A DNA stretch of 64,000 nt, taken from Nocardioides sediminis. Lineage in GTDB: Bacteria > Actinomycetota > Actinomycetes > Propionibacteriales > Nocardioidaceae. The DNA is taken from NCBI RefSeq assembly GCF_003047295.1, contig NZ_PZYZ01000001.1, forward strand, positions 310,001 through 374,000, read 5' to 3'. A model generated the notes under the pieces. The model was not told the DNA's origin. It saw only the letters and a program-made list of their open reading frames with translations, and made no database searches. The position numbers and the translations under genes are program-made. Shown piece by piece: positions 51,593 to 60,199 of this stretch. Position 1 is the first letter of the stretch, and the number at the start of each line of letters is the position of its first letter.

Positions 51593-52759
51593 TCAGGTGG
51601 ACGTCGTCTGCCGCTCCGCCTCGACGGTCCGCGAACGCTCCTCGCGCGCCGTACGACGCCGTGCGCGCTGCGCCTCCCACGCGCCGAGTCCCTGCTTGGC
51701 GACCCGCCGGCCGAGGAGCTCGCCGTCGTGGCGCAGGAGGGCGGCGTGCCCGCGCAGGGTGCGGGGGAGCCGGACCTGGTGGAGGGCGCGGGGCCGGGCG
51801 CCGAAGTCGGCCTTGTAGCCCTCGTCGCCGACCGTCAGGTCCAGCCAGGACCTGCCGTGGCGGATCGCGTCCTGGGCGATGCCGTCGACGATGAGGAGGC
51901 CGAGGGAGTAGTTGCGCAGCCGCTCGACGTCGTAGCCGACCAGCACGTAGAGCTCGCCGTCCGGCTCGACCAGGTCGAGGGTGATCGCGACCGCCTCGCC
52001 GCCCACCTCCAGCACCACGAGGCGCCCCGGCCCGCCGTGCTCCACGCTGTCGCGGGCGACGGCGCAGTAGAACGCGAAGGCGACGTCGTCCTGCACGAGG
52101 TCGACCGCGCGGCGACCGGCGAAGCGGGCTGCCCGGAACGCCCGCATGCGCTCCATCAACGGCTCGACCTCGGCGACGTCGGTCACCTCCCGCAGGACCC
52201 GCTCGCCCCGGGGCCGCAGCCTCTTGTACTTGCGCTCCAGGTGGCGGACGAACTTGGGGTCGAGCGTGCCGCGCCACTCCTCGGGCGTGGCGCCGAGCGT
52301 CACCAGGTGGGTGTCGTAGCGGTGCCGGCGGGCGTGCGACCCGGCGAGCAGCGCCGTGACGGCGCCGGGGGAGTCCGGCACGCGATCGACCACGAGGAGG
52401 TCGCACCGCCCGAGGGCGTCGCCGATGCCGCGCACGACCCCGGGGTCGGCGGCGAGCTCGTCGAGGACGGCTCGCGACGCGACGGGCAGGTTGTAGTCGG
52501 CGACACCGAGGTCGGCGAAGGTCAGGGTGCGTACGACGCGTCCGGTCGCGACCAGCGGCAGCACGAGCACCAGCTCGCACGCGGCACGCCGCACGGTGAC
52601 GACGACCGGTCGCGCGCCCCGGGCCGGGGCGAGGTCCCGGTAGAGGCGGTGCAGCCACACGCCGTGCTGGAACACCGTCGCGTCGGCGGCGGCGTACAGC
52701 TCGGCGTACTCGGCGGAGAGGAAGTCGAAGTCGTCCTCGCGGTGGACGGTGAGGCTCAT
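51593..52759 (-). CDS. FemAB/BioF2-like GNAT acyltransferase of the polysaccharide locus
   Basis: This encodes 388 aa from ATG 52759 (MSLTVHREDDFDFLSAEYAEL); the longer frame to 53332 runs through the upstream gene. The N-terminal part resembles FemAB/CelD-type domains (FQHGVWLHRLYRDLAP), and the C-terminal GNAT half has GRLVVLEVGGEAVAITLDLV and LRNYSLGLLIVDGIAQDAIRHG, then LDLTVGDEGYKADFG. These proteins often accompany exopolysaccharide genes and may acylate sugars or transfer amino acids. ATGA overlap with the gene upstream indicates coupling. Confidence 0.8.
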   Translation of the reverse strand: MSLTVHREDDFDFLSAEYAELYAAADATVFQHGVWLHRLYRDLAPARGARPVVVTVRRAACELVLVLPLVATGRVVRTLTFADLGVADYNLPVASRAVLDELAADPGVVRGIGDALGRCDLLVVDRVPDSPGAVTALLAGSHARRHRYDTHLVTLGATPEEWRGTLDPKFVRHLERKYKRLRPRGERVLREVTDVAEVEPLMERMRAFRAARFAGRRAVDLVQDDVAFAFYCAVARDSVEHGGPGRLVVLEVGGEAVAITLDLVEPDGELYVLVGYDVERLRNYSLGLLIVDGIAQDAIRHGRSWLDLTVGDEGYKADFGARPRALHQVRLPRTLRGHAALLRHDGELLGRRVAKQGLGAWEAQRARRRTAREERSRTVEAERQTTST

Positions 52760-54315
52760 GCTCGTCCTTGCTCTCGGGGCTCTCGGGGCTCTCGGGGCTC
52801 TCGGGGTCGGCGGCGGAACCGGGGGGACATCGCGGAGCCGTCGACCACCTCGAGGCGACCGGCGCGGTTGAGGGTGTGCAGCCGCCGGCCCGGCCACCGG
52901 GGACCGGCCGCCAGGGGAGCGAGCACCTGCTGCTCGAAGCCGCCCTCGTCGAGCCGCGTGACCTCCATCAGCAGCAGGGACGCGCCGTAGCCGGTGCGGT
53001 TGTCCTGGACCGGGCGCAGCAGGCGCCCGTCGCGCACCTCGACCCGACCGGCGGGGCGGGCGCTCGCGATGTCGACGAGCAGGGCGCCGAGCGGGTGCGG
53101 CGACCACGGGCCGGTCAGCCTCTCCGCGGACCAGGCGCCAAGCGTGTCGGAGAAGGAGCCGCCGTGGCGCACCGTGGCGAGCAGCCACCAGCGTCCCCCG
53201 TGCTCGAGCAGGGTCGCGTCGCTGGCCTCCACCCCCTCGACGAGCACCGCCTCCAGCGTCCAGCGGTGCGGGAACGCGGTCGCCCGGTGCAGCTCGATCC
53301 GGCCCGCGGCCGACGTCTCCGGGACCATCCACACCTCGCCCTCGTGCTCGAGCACGAAGGGGTAGGACAGGTGGACGTCGTGCTCGAGCACGGTGGTCGG
53401 CGTGCCGACGGGCCCGTCGTCGTCGAAGCCGACGACCGAGATGACGCCGCGGCCCACCCGGTGGTCGTAGTCCTCGACGAAGAGCCAGGTCCGTCCCTCG
53501 TGCACGACGGGGAACGGGTCGGCATAGAAGTGGTGCCCGTCGTCGGGCAGGTCCTGCCAGCCCCCGGCGGGGTGCTCGAGCGTCGTGAGGACGTCCGGCT
53601 CGCTCGGCTCGAGCAGCCGCCAGCCGACCCGCCAGTGCGGCGCGCGGTAGAGGGCGCGGTAACCCTGCCGAGCGAGCGCACCGGCGGTCTTGCGCGCCAC
53701 CGTCAGCGCGAGAGGTCGGGAGGTGCTCGCGACGTCGTACGGCGTCAGGTCCGGCGCGGGATCGGCGAGCTGCTGCCCGCGCAGGGCGGCCAGCAGCAGC
53801 GTCCCCAGTCCCGGGAGCACCTCGGCGTACGCCGTGACCAGCACACCGGGCTGCTCGCTGCCCGGTCGGCCGCGGGCCAGGACCGAGCCGGCAGCATCGA
53901 GCACCTCGACCAGCGGCAGCCGTCCGCCCTCCAGCGCCGACAGCAGGGCCGCCTCACCGGGACGGCCGTCGAAGGCGGCACGGAGCCCCTCGCCCGGGTC
54001 GTCGGTGAGGTCGACGACGACCCGGTCGCCCCCGGACCGCGGACCACCGGCGTCGACGTGCTCGGCCTCCGGGGCCGGCAGGTGGGCGTCGTCGGACAGG
54101 CGGTGCAGCGCGCGCTCGAGCCGCATCACCCGGTGGGCGTCCGACGGTGGGCCCGGGACCGCGACGACGCGCACGGGGGCGGGCAGCTCGCCGAGGCGGC
54201 GCGCCAGCCGGACGTGCCCACGCAGCACCGGACCGGGCACCCTGAGCTCGATGTACCCGACTTGGGCCTTCCCGGCCCCGTTGTGCCTGACGTCGATGTG
54301 GATCGTCCCCCGCAT
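52756..54315 (-). CDS. Putative sugar-transferase-like protein with five-bladed-propeller region
   Basis: This encodes 519 aa from ATG 54315. The C-terminal ~280 residues (HHFYADPFPVVHEGRTWLFVEDY, ISVVGFDDDG, LSYPFVLEHEGEVWMVPET, WLLATVRHGG) match the domain found in glucosamine inositolphosphorylceramide transferase-like proteins, with a propeller of glycoside-hydrolase-43 type. The N-terminal ~220 residues (GTIHIDVRHNGAGKAQVGYIEL) resemble formyl-transferase-like regions of related polysaccharide genes. The C-terminus has four REP tripeptides from a 9-bp tandem repeat (about 52770-52806). The reaction is not established. Confidence 0.65.
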   Translation of the reverse strand: MRGTIHIDVRHNGAGKAQVGYIELRVPGPVLRGHVRLARRLGELPAPVRVVAVPGPPSDAHRVMRLERALHRLSDDAHLPAPEAEHVDAGGPRSGGDRVVVDLTDDPGEGLRAAFDGRPGEAALLSALEGGRLPLVEVLDAAGSVLARGRPGSEQPGVLVTAYAEVLPGLGTLLLAALRGQQLADPAPDLTPYDVASTSRPLALTVARKTAGALARQGYRALYRAPHWRVGWRLLEPSEPDVLTTLEHPAGGWQDLPDDGHHFYADPFPVVHEGRTWLFVEDYDHRVGRGVISVVGFDDDGPVGTPTTVLEHDVHLSYPFVLEHEGEVWMVPETSAAGRIELHRATAFPHRWTLEAVLVEGVEASDATLLEHGGRWWLLATVRHGGSFSDTLGAWSAERLTGPWSPHPLGALLVDIASARPAGRVEVRDGRLLRPVQDNRTGYGASLLLMEVTRLDEGGFEQQVLAPLAAGPRWPGRRLHTLNRAGRLEVVDGSAMSPRFRRRPREPREPREPREQGRA

Positions 54316-54362
54316 GGCGGATACCTGTGCATTTTCCGGACGGTCTCCGCCCCCGGCTGCCA

Positions 54363-54439
54363 ATACTAGGAGCCAGCGGCGGGGCTGGTGCCGCAACGGC
54401 CAAATGGGGGCCGCAGGTCGTGAGGCTAGGAGCGTTGCC
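54363..54439. promoter_or_regulatory. Divergent exopolysaccharide promoters with shared palindromic motif
   Basis: TAGTAT on the minus strand (54363-54368) is a good -10 for the 54315 gene. TAGGAG (54427-54432) lies 7 nt before GTG 54440. Between them CGGCC-AAATGGG-GGCCG (54397-54413) is palindromic and shares an AAAT(G/C)GGG core with two sites at 62825-62893, all upstream of exopolysaccharide genes. Confidence 0.5.
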
Positions 54440-55957
54440 GTGACGTTGGCTGACTATCTACGCGTGCTGAGGGTGCGGGCACGGGTGTGGCTCGTCTGCG
54501 TGGTGCTGGGGGTCGGGCTCGCGGGCCTGTACAACTACCTGGCGCCGGTCAGGTACACCGCCACCGCCACCGCGTTCGTCCTGGTCAACTCGTCCGACCC
54601 CTCGAGTCCGGACAACTTCCAGAACTCCCAGTTCGCGGTGCAGCGGGTGAAGTCCTACGCGCCGCTCATCAACAGTCCCGACGTGGTCCTGCCGGTGATC
54701 AGCGGCCTGGAGCTCGACCTCGCGCCCCGCGAGCTGCGCGAGATGATGTCGGTGAACAGCCCGCCGGAGACGGTGCTGATGGAGATCAGCGTCACCGACG
54801 AGGACGCTGCACGCTCCGCACTCATCGCCAACGCGGTGGCTGACGGGCTCGGCGCCCTGATCGAGGAGATCGAGACTCCCCAGACCGGCACGGTCCCCAA
54901 CGTGAAGGTGACCCTGACCCAGCCGGCCGAGGTCCCGACGGCGCCCTCCTCCCCGCGCACCCTGCTCAACCTGCTCCTCGGGCTCCTCGCCGGGCTCGCC
55001 GTGGGCTTCGCGGCCGCCCTCGCCCGGCACGCCCTGGACCGCCGCATCAAGTCGGCCGACGACGTGCGGTCCGTCACCGGTGTGGCGCCGCTGGGCGCGA
55101 CGCTGCGCAACAGGGCGGCGCGCCGCCAGCCCCTCGTGGTCCTGGACCACCAGGGAGCCGGTGCCGAGCGCTACCGGACGGTCCGTTCCGCCCTCAAGTT
55201 CGCGACGGTCGACAGCTCGCTGCGCCACGTGGTGATCAGCTCACCGGACGCCGCGGACGGCAAGACCACGATCGCGTGCAACCTGGCCCTGAGCTGGGCG
55301 CAGAGCGGCGCGCGGGTCTGCCTGGTGGAGGCGGACCTGCGTCGACCGGGCGTGGCCACCATGCTCGGGCTGGACGGCAGCGTCGGCCTGTCCGAGGTCC
55401 TCGTCGGTGAGGTCGGCCTCGACGACGTGCTGGTGCCGTGGCAGGACGACCTGCTGTGGGTGCTGCCGGCCGGATCCCTCCCGCCGGACCCCGCCGCCCT
55501 CCTGGGCTCGGAGAGCATGGGGTCCCTGGTGGCCACGCTGCGCGACCGCTTCGACGTGGTCATCTACGACACCGCGCCCCTGGGGCTGGTCGCCGACGCC
55601 GTGGTCCTGGGTCGCGCCGTGGACGGCGTCGTGCTGGTGGTCAGCTCCGGCGCGACCCACCGTGACCGGCTGGCGGCGTGCGTCGAGATGCTCGAGAGTG
55701 CACGGGTGCCCCTGCTGGGCACGGTGCTGGGCTCGGTCCGGGTCCGGGGACGCGACCTCCAGCACTACACGCCCCACGACCAACCCCACGTCCGGAGCGC
55801 CTCCGCGGCGTCGGCGACGTCGGCGGCGAGGGCCGGCGCGCAGGACGGGTCCGGCGCCCCCGACGAGCCCGACGCGGACGGGTCACCCAGCACGGAGGAC
55901 GGGTCCGGCGCCGAGGACGACTCCTCGACCGTCCCCTCGGGGCGGCCTCGGAAGTGA
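54440..55957 (+). CDS. Polysaccharide chain-length determinant / BY-kinase (Wzz-Wzc-like)
   Basis: This encodes 505 aa. The Wzz domain has two membrane segments: VWLVCVVLGVGLAGLYNYLAP near residue 20 and LLLGLLAGLAVGFAAALA near 180, with ARYTATATAFVLV-type strands between. The cytoplasmic BY-kinase domain has Walker A SSPDAADGKTTIACNLAL, Walker A' VCLVEADLRRPG and Walker B VVIYDTAPLGLVADA. The C-terminal ~65 residues are Ser/Asp-rich and hold only one tyrosine (QHYTPHD), so the usual autophosphorylated Tyr cluster is missing. GTG 54440 begins MTLADYLRVLRV; the frame to 53690 lies over the divergent gene. Confidence 0.9.
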   Translation: MTLADYLRVLRVRARVWLVCVVLGVGLAGLYNYLAPVRYTATATAFVLVNSSDPSSPDNFQNSQFAVQRVKSYAPLINSPDVVLPVISGLELDLAPRELREMMSVNSPPETVLMEISVTDEDAARSALIANAVADGLGALIEEIETPQTGTVPNVKVTLTQPAEVPTAPSSPRTLLNLLLGLLAGLAVGFAAALARHALDRRIKSADDVRSVTGVAPLGATLRNRAARRQPLVVLDHQGAGAERYRTVRSALKFATVDSSLRHVVISSPDAADGKTTIACNLALSWAQSGARVCLVEADLRRPGVATMLGLDGSVGLSEVLVGEVGLDDVLVPWQDDLLWVLPAGSLPPDPAALLGSESMGSLVATLRDRFDVVIYDTAPLGLVADAVVLGRAVDGVVLVVSSGATHRDRLAACVEMLESARVPLLGTVLGSVRVRGRDLQHYTPHDQPHVRSASAASATSAARAGAQDGSGAPDEPDADGSPSTEDGSGAEDDSSTVPSGRPRK

Positions 55958-56520
55958 CCCCGACGGGTCGACGAGGCCGAGCTCGGCCGGGTCGTCGACC
56001 GCCGGTGGGACCCACCGGTCACCGCGGGGCACCCGGCTGGCCAGCATCCTGCCTCCAGCACCTCGGCCGGGCGGCGAACGTGAGGGGTCTCCCCTGACGA
56101 GGTCGTCCCTCCGCTCCGCGCACGTGCGCAGGTATGGGGAGCCGAGTGGGCGGTCGGTCGCCCATCTGCGCAGGTATGGGGAGCCGAGTGGGCGGTCGGG
56201 CGCCCATCTGCGCAGGAATGGGGAGCAGAGCGGATCGTCGGTCGTGCACGGGCGCACCGACTGACCCTGGCCGTCGCCGCCTGCCTCGGTCGTCCCCGGG
56301 CTCCGCCCTGCCCCTGCGCAGGCGCGCCACCGACGGCGTGTGCGGCCGTTCCTGCGCACCTGCGCGGCCCGGCGCCTGGGACGGCCGCCATTCCTGCGCA
56401 CTCGCGCAACCTCGGGCTCCCGACAGTCGCCATACCTGCGCACCCGCGCAGGTGGGTGGGACGGACGTCGGGCCACTCCGGAGGGTCTCGACTCCCGCGG
56501 TCCCCGCCGGACGCGGTCGG
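55958..56520. repeat. Intergenic 42-nt-period repeat array, cluster 2 (core TGCGCA; units about 56110-56460)
   Basis: No gene is supported in this 563-bp gap. Cores at 56125, 56167, 56209 and 56251 (as GGCGCA) are exactly 42 nt apart; the first three continue GGTATGGGGAG or GGAATGGGGAG, and units two and three share nearly all 42 nt. After an isolated core at 56315, cores at 56353, 56395 and 56437 are again exactly 42 nt apart but reversed in orientation (CCATTCC or CCATACC before the core). TCGTGCACG before 56251 is the flank used in cluster 1. A separated ~24-nt stretch of each unit is mostly unique. Confidence 0.75.
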
Positions 56521-57771
56521 TCAGGCGCCCCCGAGCCTGTCCGCCCCGTCGTGGCCGCGGACCCGGTGGGTGACGAGCACCAGCATGAAGAACAGGATGA
56601 AGGCCGGAGTGGTGTCGAACATGCCGCTCTCCAGGATGCTCACCACGCTCAGCATCGCGACGAGGGCGACGGTCACGGCGGCGTACGGCGGCGGCATCCG
56701 GAGGGCGGCGATCGCGGTGGAGAGGACCAGGAGCACGAGCAGCCCGAGCCCGAGGTAGCCGGCCTGGAGCAGCGCCGACACCCAGGTGCTGTCGATGATC
56801 TGCTCCGAGCGGTACATCGCGGACACCGGGACCTCCTTGAGCGACAGCCCGCCGCCGAAGAGCCGGCCCGGCACCGTGTCGTGGTAGTCCAGCGCCGAAC
56901 GCCATGCCACGGTCCGCGAGTTGAGCGTCACCAGGTCGCTCACCCCGCCGCGACCCACGTACTCGACGAGCAGGCCGGTGAAGAACGTCAGGTAGAGCAC
57001 GAACGGGACGCAGGCCGCGCAGAGGACGGCGACGACGGCGGGGATCCGCGGCGTCATGGCCAGGACGAGCAGGAGGGCGAGGACGAGGGCCGCCAGTCCG
57101 GTCCGGGCCCCCGTGAGCCAGACGACGCCCAGCATGACGGGCAGCGCGGCGTACTCGAACCAACGACCTCCGTCGGTGACGCAACGCCAGAACGTGATCA
57201 CCAGCGGCACGCTGACCAGGAAGCAGATCGCGTTGGCGTTGAGGGGAGGGATGCCGCCGTAGAGCCGTCCCGTCTCGGCGAGGGAGGACACACCCGTGGC
57301 CGCGCCGAACGCGGCGAGCAGCAGCATGGAGCCGGCCAGGGCGGACAGGGCGGTGGGCCACGGGTGGCTCAGCATGACCAGCAGCACCGTGAGCGCGAGC
57401 AGCCCGACACGTGCGGCCAGGACGAACGAGGGCAGGGGATCGCCCACCAGGAAGGCGCCCACGGTGGCGACGGACAGGTAGGCGAGTAGCCACAGGAGGG
57501 GCGCCCCGCGCAGCGTGGCCGTCGCTCCGCGAGGTCGCGGGGTGAGAGCGGCGATGAGGAACGCGAGCATCGTGAGCCCTGCCTTGGCCAGGACGACGCT
57601 GTCGACACCACCGGAGAAGTACGCGCCGCGACGCCAGGCCACCGACGCCACGAGGAGGAGCAGGAACACGACGTAGAGGCGGAACGGGGCGGCGTGGGCC
57701 GCCAGGACGACCAGCCGTGGCGGCGTCGGGGGCCGGACGACGGACGGGCGAGCCTGCGTGTGGGTGTTCAC
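56521..57771 (-). CDS. O-antigen ligase / polymerase family membrane protein
   Basis: This encodes 416 aa from GTG 57771 (GGAGG 8 nt upstream). About eleven hydrophobic segments are visible; LVTLNSRTVAWRSALDYHD and GRLFGGGLSLKEVPV form the large periplasmic-side loop with the NSR...W pattern typical of the WaaL/Wzy_C family. It joins or polymerises lipid-linked glycans outside the membrane. Its start overlaps the flippase stop codon (GTGA). It is the last gene of the operon 61026 to 56521. Confidence 0.85.
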   Translation of the reverse strand: MNTHTQARPSVVRPPTPPRLVVLAAHAAPFRLYVVFLLLLVASVAWRRGAYFSGGVDSVVLAKAGLTMLAFLIAALTPRPRGATATLRGAPLLWLLAYLSVATVGAFLVGDPLPSFVLAARVGLLALTVLLVMLSHPWPTALSALAGSMLLLAAFGAATGVSSLAETGRLYGGIPPLNANAICFLVSVPLVITFWRCVTDGGRWFEYAALPVMLGVVWLTGARTGLAALVLALLLVLAMTPRIPAVVAVLCAACVPFVLYLTFFTGLLVEYVGRGGVSDLVTLNSRTVAWRSALDYHDTVPGRLFGGGLSLKEVPVSAMYRSEQIIDSTWVSALLQAGYLGLGLLVLLVLSTAIAALRMPPPYAAVTVALVAMLSVVSILESGMFDTTPAFILFFMLVLVTHRVRGHDGADRLGGA

Positions 57772-59030
57772 GATGCCTCCCGTCCTGACGGCGTCCGCCC
57801 CGACAGCAGCACCTGACGGCACAGGAGGCCCCCGAGGAACGACCCCACGGACAGCGCCCAGGGCACCGTCGCCGGATCCGCGTCGGCGACGAGCAGCAGC
57901 AGCGCCACGAGGGCCAGCGACACGGCGACGTCCACCAGTCGCACCAGCAGGACAGCGGCCTGCCGTCCGCGCACGGCGGCCAGGCTGCCGTAGGGCATGA
58001 CCGCCGCACAGGAGGCCGCGTAGCAGGCCCAGCCGAGGGCCGCGGTGGCACTGAGGTCGAAGGTCTCCGACCCGAGGAGCCGGCCGAGCATGGGCAACGA
58101 GACCGTGACGAGCGCCCCGACGACCACCGCCCCACCCATCATCACGAGCGCGGCGCGGTCCGCGCGCCGGCGCAGCCGCGGGAGCCCGACCTCGCGGTCG
58201 GCCGCGTAGGAGGCGAACAGGTAGGAGCCGAGGCCCTGCACGAGCAGCATGGCCGGGGCGACGAGCACCCGGGCGGCCTCGAGCTGGCCGACCGCGGCCG
58301 TGCCGGTCGCGACGAGCACGATCCAGCGAGCCACGTTGAGTGCCGTCGGCCGGATGAACTGCTGGACCGCCCGCCACGACCCGTACCCGGTCACCGCCCG
58401 CCAGTTGCCCCAGCCCCGTCCCGGCAGGGTCCTCTCGGCGGCGGGGAGCCGGCGCACGGCCAGCAGGACGACGGTGAGCTGGCTCGCTGTCAGCGCCGCT
58501 AGGAAGTGCGCGAGGCCCAAGGGGCCGACCAGCGCCGAGACCCCCAGCACCAGCCCGGCCACCGCGAGCGCGATCGAGTCCACGACCGCCAGCGTCCAGA
58601 AGCGGAGGTGGGCCATCAGCAGCCGCCGCGCCAGGTCGGCGAGCACGAAGGACGCCATCGCGGTCGCGAACAGGATCCCGGCCGTCGGCGAGATCCGGGT
58701 GGCACCGACCACCAGCGCCACGGCCGAGGAGAGGCCGACGACGAGCCAGCCCGTCCGCCACAGCGCCGCTCGGATCGCGGGGTCGTGGCGGTCCAGCACG
58801 GTGAGCGAGTCACCGACCAGGCCCGAGGACAGGGCGGTGGCCATGACCAGTGCGCCGAAGAGGAACGCGAACGCGCCCAGGCCACTGGCTCCCAGCTCGC
58901 GAGCGGCGAGCACCTGGATGACGAAGTTGCCGAGTGCCTGGGCGACCTGGGCGGCCAGCGCGCCCACGGCGGGCGCGCGCGACCTGAGCGACGGGCGGGG
59001 AGCAGTGAGGGCCACGGCACCACCCGTCAT
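57768..59030 (-). CDS. Polysaccharide flippase (Wzx-like, MOP superfamily)
   Basis: This encodes 420 aa with ~12 hydrophobic segments. The N-terminal segment VGALAAQVAQALGNFVIQVLAARELGASGLGAFAFLF is typical of Wzx/oligosaccharide flippases. Conserved charged residues in the first helices and an even membrane distribution support the call. It moves the undecaprenyl-linked repeat unit across the membrane. ATGA overlap with the upstream glycosyltransferase. Confidence 0.85.
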   Translation of the reverse strand: MTGGAVALTAPRPSLRSRAPAVGALAAQVAQALGNFVIQVLAARELGASGLGAFAFLFGALVMATALSSGLVGDSLTVLDRHDPAIRAALWRTGWLVVGLSSAVALVVGATRISPTAGILFATAMASFVLADLARRLLMAHLRFWTLAVVDSIALAVAGLVLGVSALVGPLGLAHFLAALTASQLTVVLLAVRRLPAAERTLPGRGWGNWRAVTGYGSWRAVQQFIRPTALNVARWIVLVATGTAAVGQLEAARVLVAPAMLLVQGLGSYLFASYAADREVGLPRLRRRADRAALVMMGGAVVVGALVTVSLPMLGRLLGSETFDLSATAALGWACYAASCAAVMPYGSLAAVRGRQAAVLLVRLVDVAVSLALVALLLLVADADPATVPWALSVGSFLGGLLCRQVLLSGRTPSGREAS

Positions 59031-60199
59031 GTCGCCACCGAGGGCCGGGGGACGCCCGGCCGCGTGCGCCGGCCGGACGCCGTCCCGCGGATGGTCTCAC
59101 CCGCGGCGACCCGCCCCAGCAACGACTCGTAGAGGTCGGCCACGTCCTCCCAGTCGTAGGTCTTGCGTGCCCGCTCGCGCAGGGCGTGGCCCGTCTCGAC
59201 CATGCAGTCGGGACGGTCCTCCGACTCGTGCAGCAGGGCTGCCAGGGTCTCGGGCCGGTCGAAGAACCACCCGCGGTCGCCGAGCACCTCCCGGTTGAAC
59301 ACCACGTCCCAGGCCATCACGGCGGTGCCGGCCCCCATCGCCCGCAGCAGGGAGGGGTTGGTGCCGCCGACGGAGTGACCGTGCAGGTAGGTCGCGGAGT
59401 TGGCGTACAGCTCGTCCAGCAGCGCCTGGTCCCACACCCCACCCAGCAGCCGCACGCGTGAGTCCCGCGCGGCCAGTGCCTTGACCTGCGAGGTGTAGCC
59501 GTTGGAGTACGGCGCGGACCCGACGACCACCAGCGGGAGACGGGCGCGCGACCGTGTGTACCCCTCGACGATCTCGCGCACGTGGTTCTCCGGCTCGAAC
59601 CGGGCGACCACGAGGTGGTAGCCGCGGGCCCCGAGGCCCAGCTCGGCGAGCCGTGCGGCGCTCGGCTCCTCCTGGACGGGAGCGCCGTACGCGATGAGCT
59701 CGGTCGGTGCCCCGAACTCGTCGGCGTAGTAGTCGGCGATCCCCTGGGCGTCCGCGATCAGGGCGTCGGCCCAGCGCACCGCGAGGCCCTCCACGACGCG
59801 GTAGTAGTGCCGACCGGCACCGCGCCACTTGTCACGCTGCCACTCGAGCCCGTCCACGTGCACGACCACCGGCACGCCGCCCGCACGCAACGGCGGGACG
59901 AACGGCGCGTTGGCCGCGTTGAAGACGACGGCGACGTCGCAGGGCCGACCGCGCGTCAGCAGGTGGGAGACCGACAACGCGGAGTGCGAGAGGGTCTCCA
60001 GCGACTTGCGGCGGGCGGCCGGGAGGTGCACGAGCTCCATGCCGTGGTAGGACTCCACGATCTCCTGCCCCGCGTCGCGGCAGTAGACGACGACCTCGTG
60101 GCCGCGCTCCACCAGCCGCCGGCCGATCTCCTCGATCGCGGTCTCGAAACCGCCGTAGTGTGCAGGGACCCCGCGGGTCCCGAGCATCGCGACCCTCAT
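59027..60199 (-). CDS. Glycosyltransferase (DUF1972 / rhamnosyltransferase-like GT4)
   Basis: This encodes 390 aa. The N-terminus RVAMLGTRGVPAHYGGFETAIEEI is diagnostic of DUF1972 GT-B enzymes; VHVDGLEWQRDKWRGAGRHYYR, ARFEPENHVREIVEGYTRS and HGHSVGGTNPSLLRAMGAG are the other family blocks. ATG 60199 starts within 4 nt of the upstream gene's stop. It is likely to transfer rhamnose or another sugar to a lipid-linked precursor. Confidence 0.9.
   Translation of the reverse strand: MRVAMLGTRGVPAHYGGFETAIEEIGRRLVERGHEVVVYCRDAGQEIVESYHGMELVHLPAARRKSLETLSHSALSVSHLLTRGRPCDVAVVFNAANAPFVPPLRAGGVPVVVHVDGLEWQRDKWRGAGRHYYRVVEGLAVRWADALIADAQGIADYYADEFGAPTELIAYGAPVQEEPSAARLAELGLGARGYHLVVARFEPENHVREIVEGYTRSRARLPLVVVGSAPYSNGYTSQVKALAARDSRVRLLGGVWDQALLDELYANSATYLHGHSVGGTNPSLLRAMGAGTAVMAWDVVFNREVLGDRGWFFDRPETLAALLHESEDRPDCMVETGHALRERARKTYDWEDVADLYESLLGRVAAGETIRGTASGRRTRPGVPRPSVAT

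Noticed and set aside
53690..54439. In-frame N-terminal extension of the BY-kinase
   Set aside because: It lies antisense to the divergent 54315 gene and would precede the first Wzz membrane helix with low-complexity residues; GTG 54440 fits the family N-terminus.
56521..58761. 746-aa fusion of flippase and O-antigen ligase frames
   Set aside because: The upstream part is a shadow frame of the flippase gene; GTG 57771 with GGAGG and the GTGA overlap give the real start.
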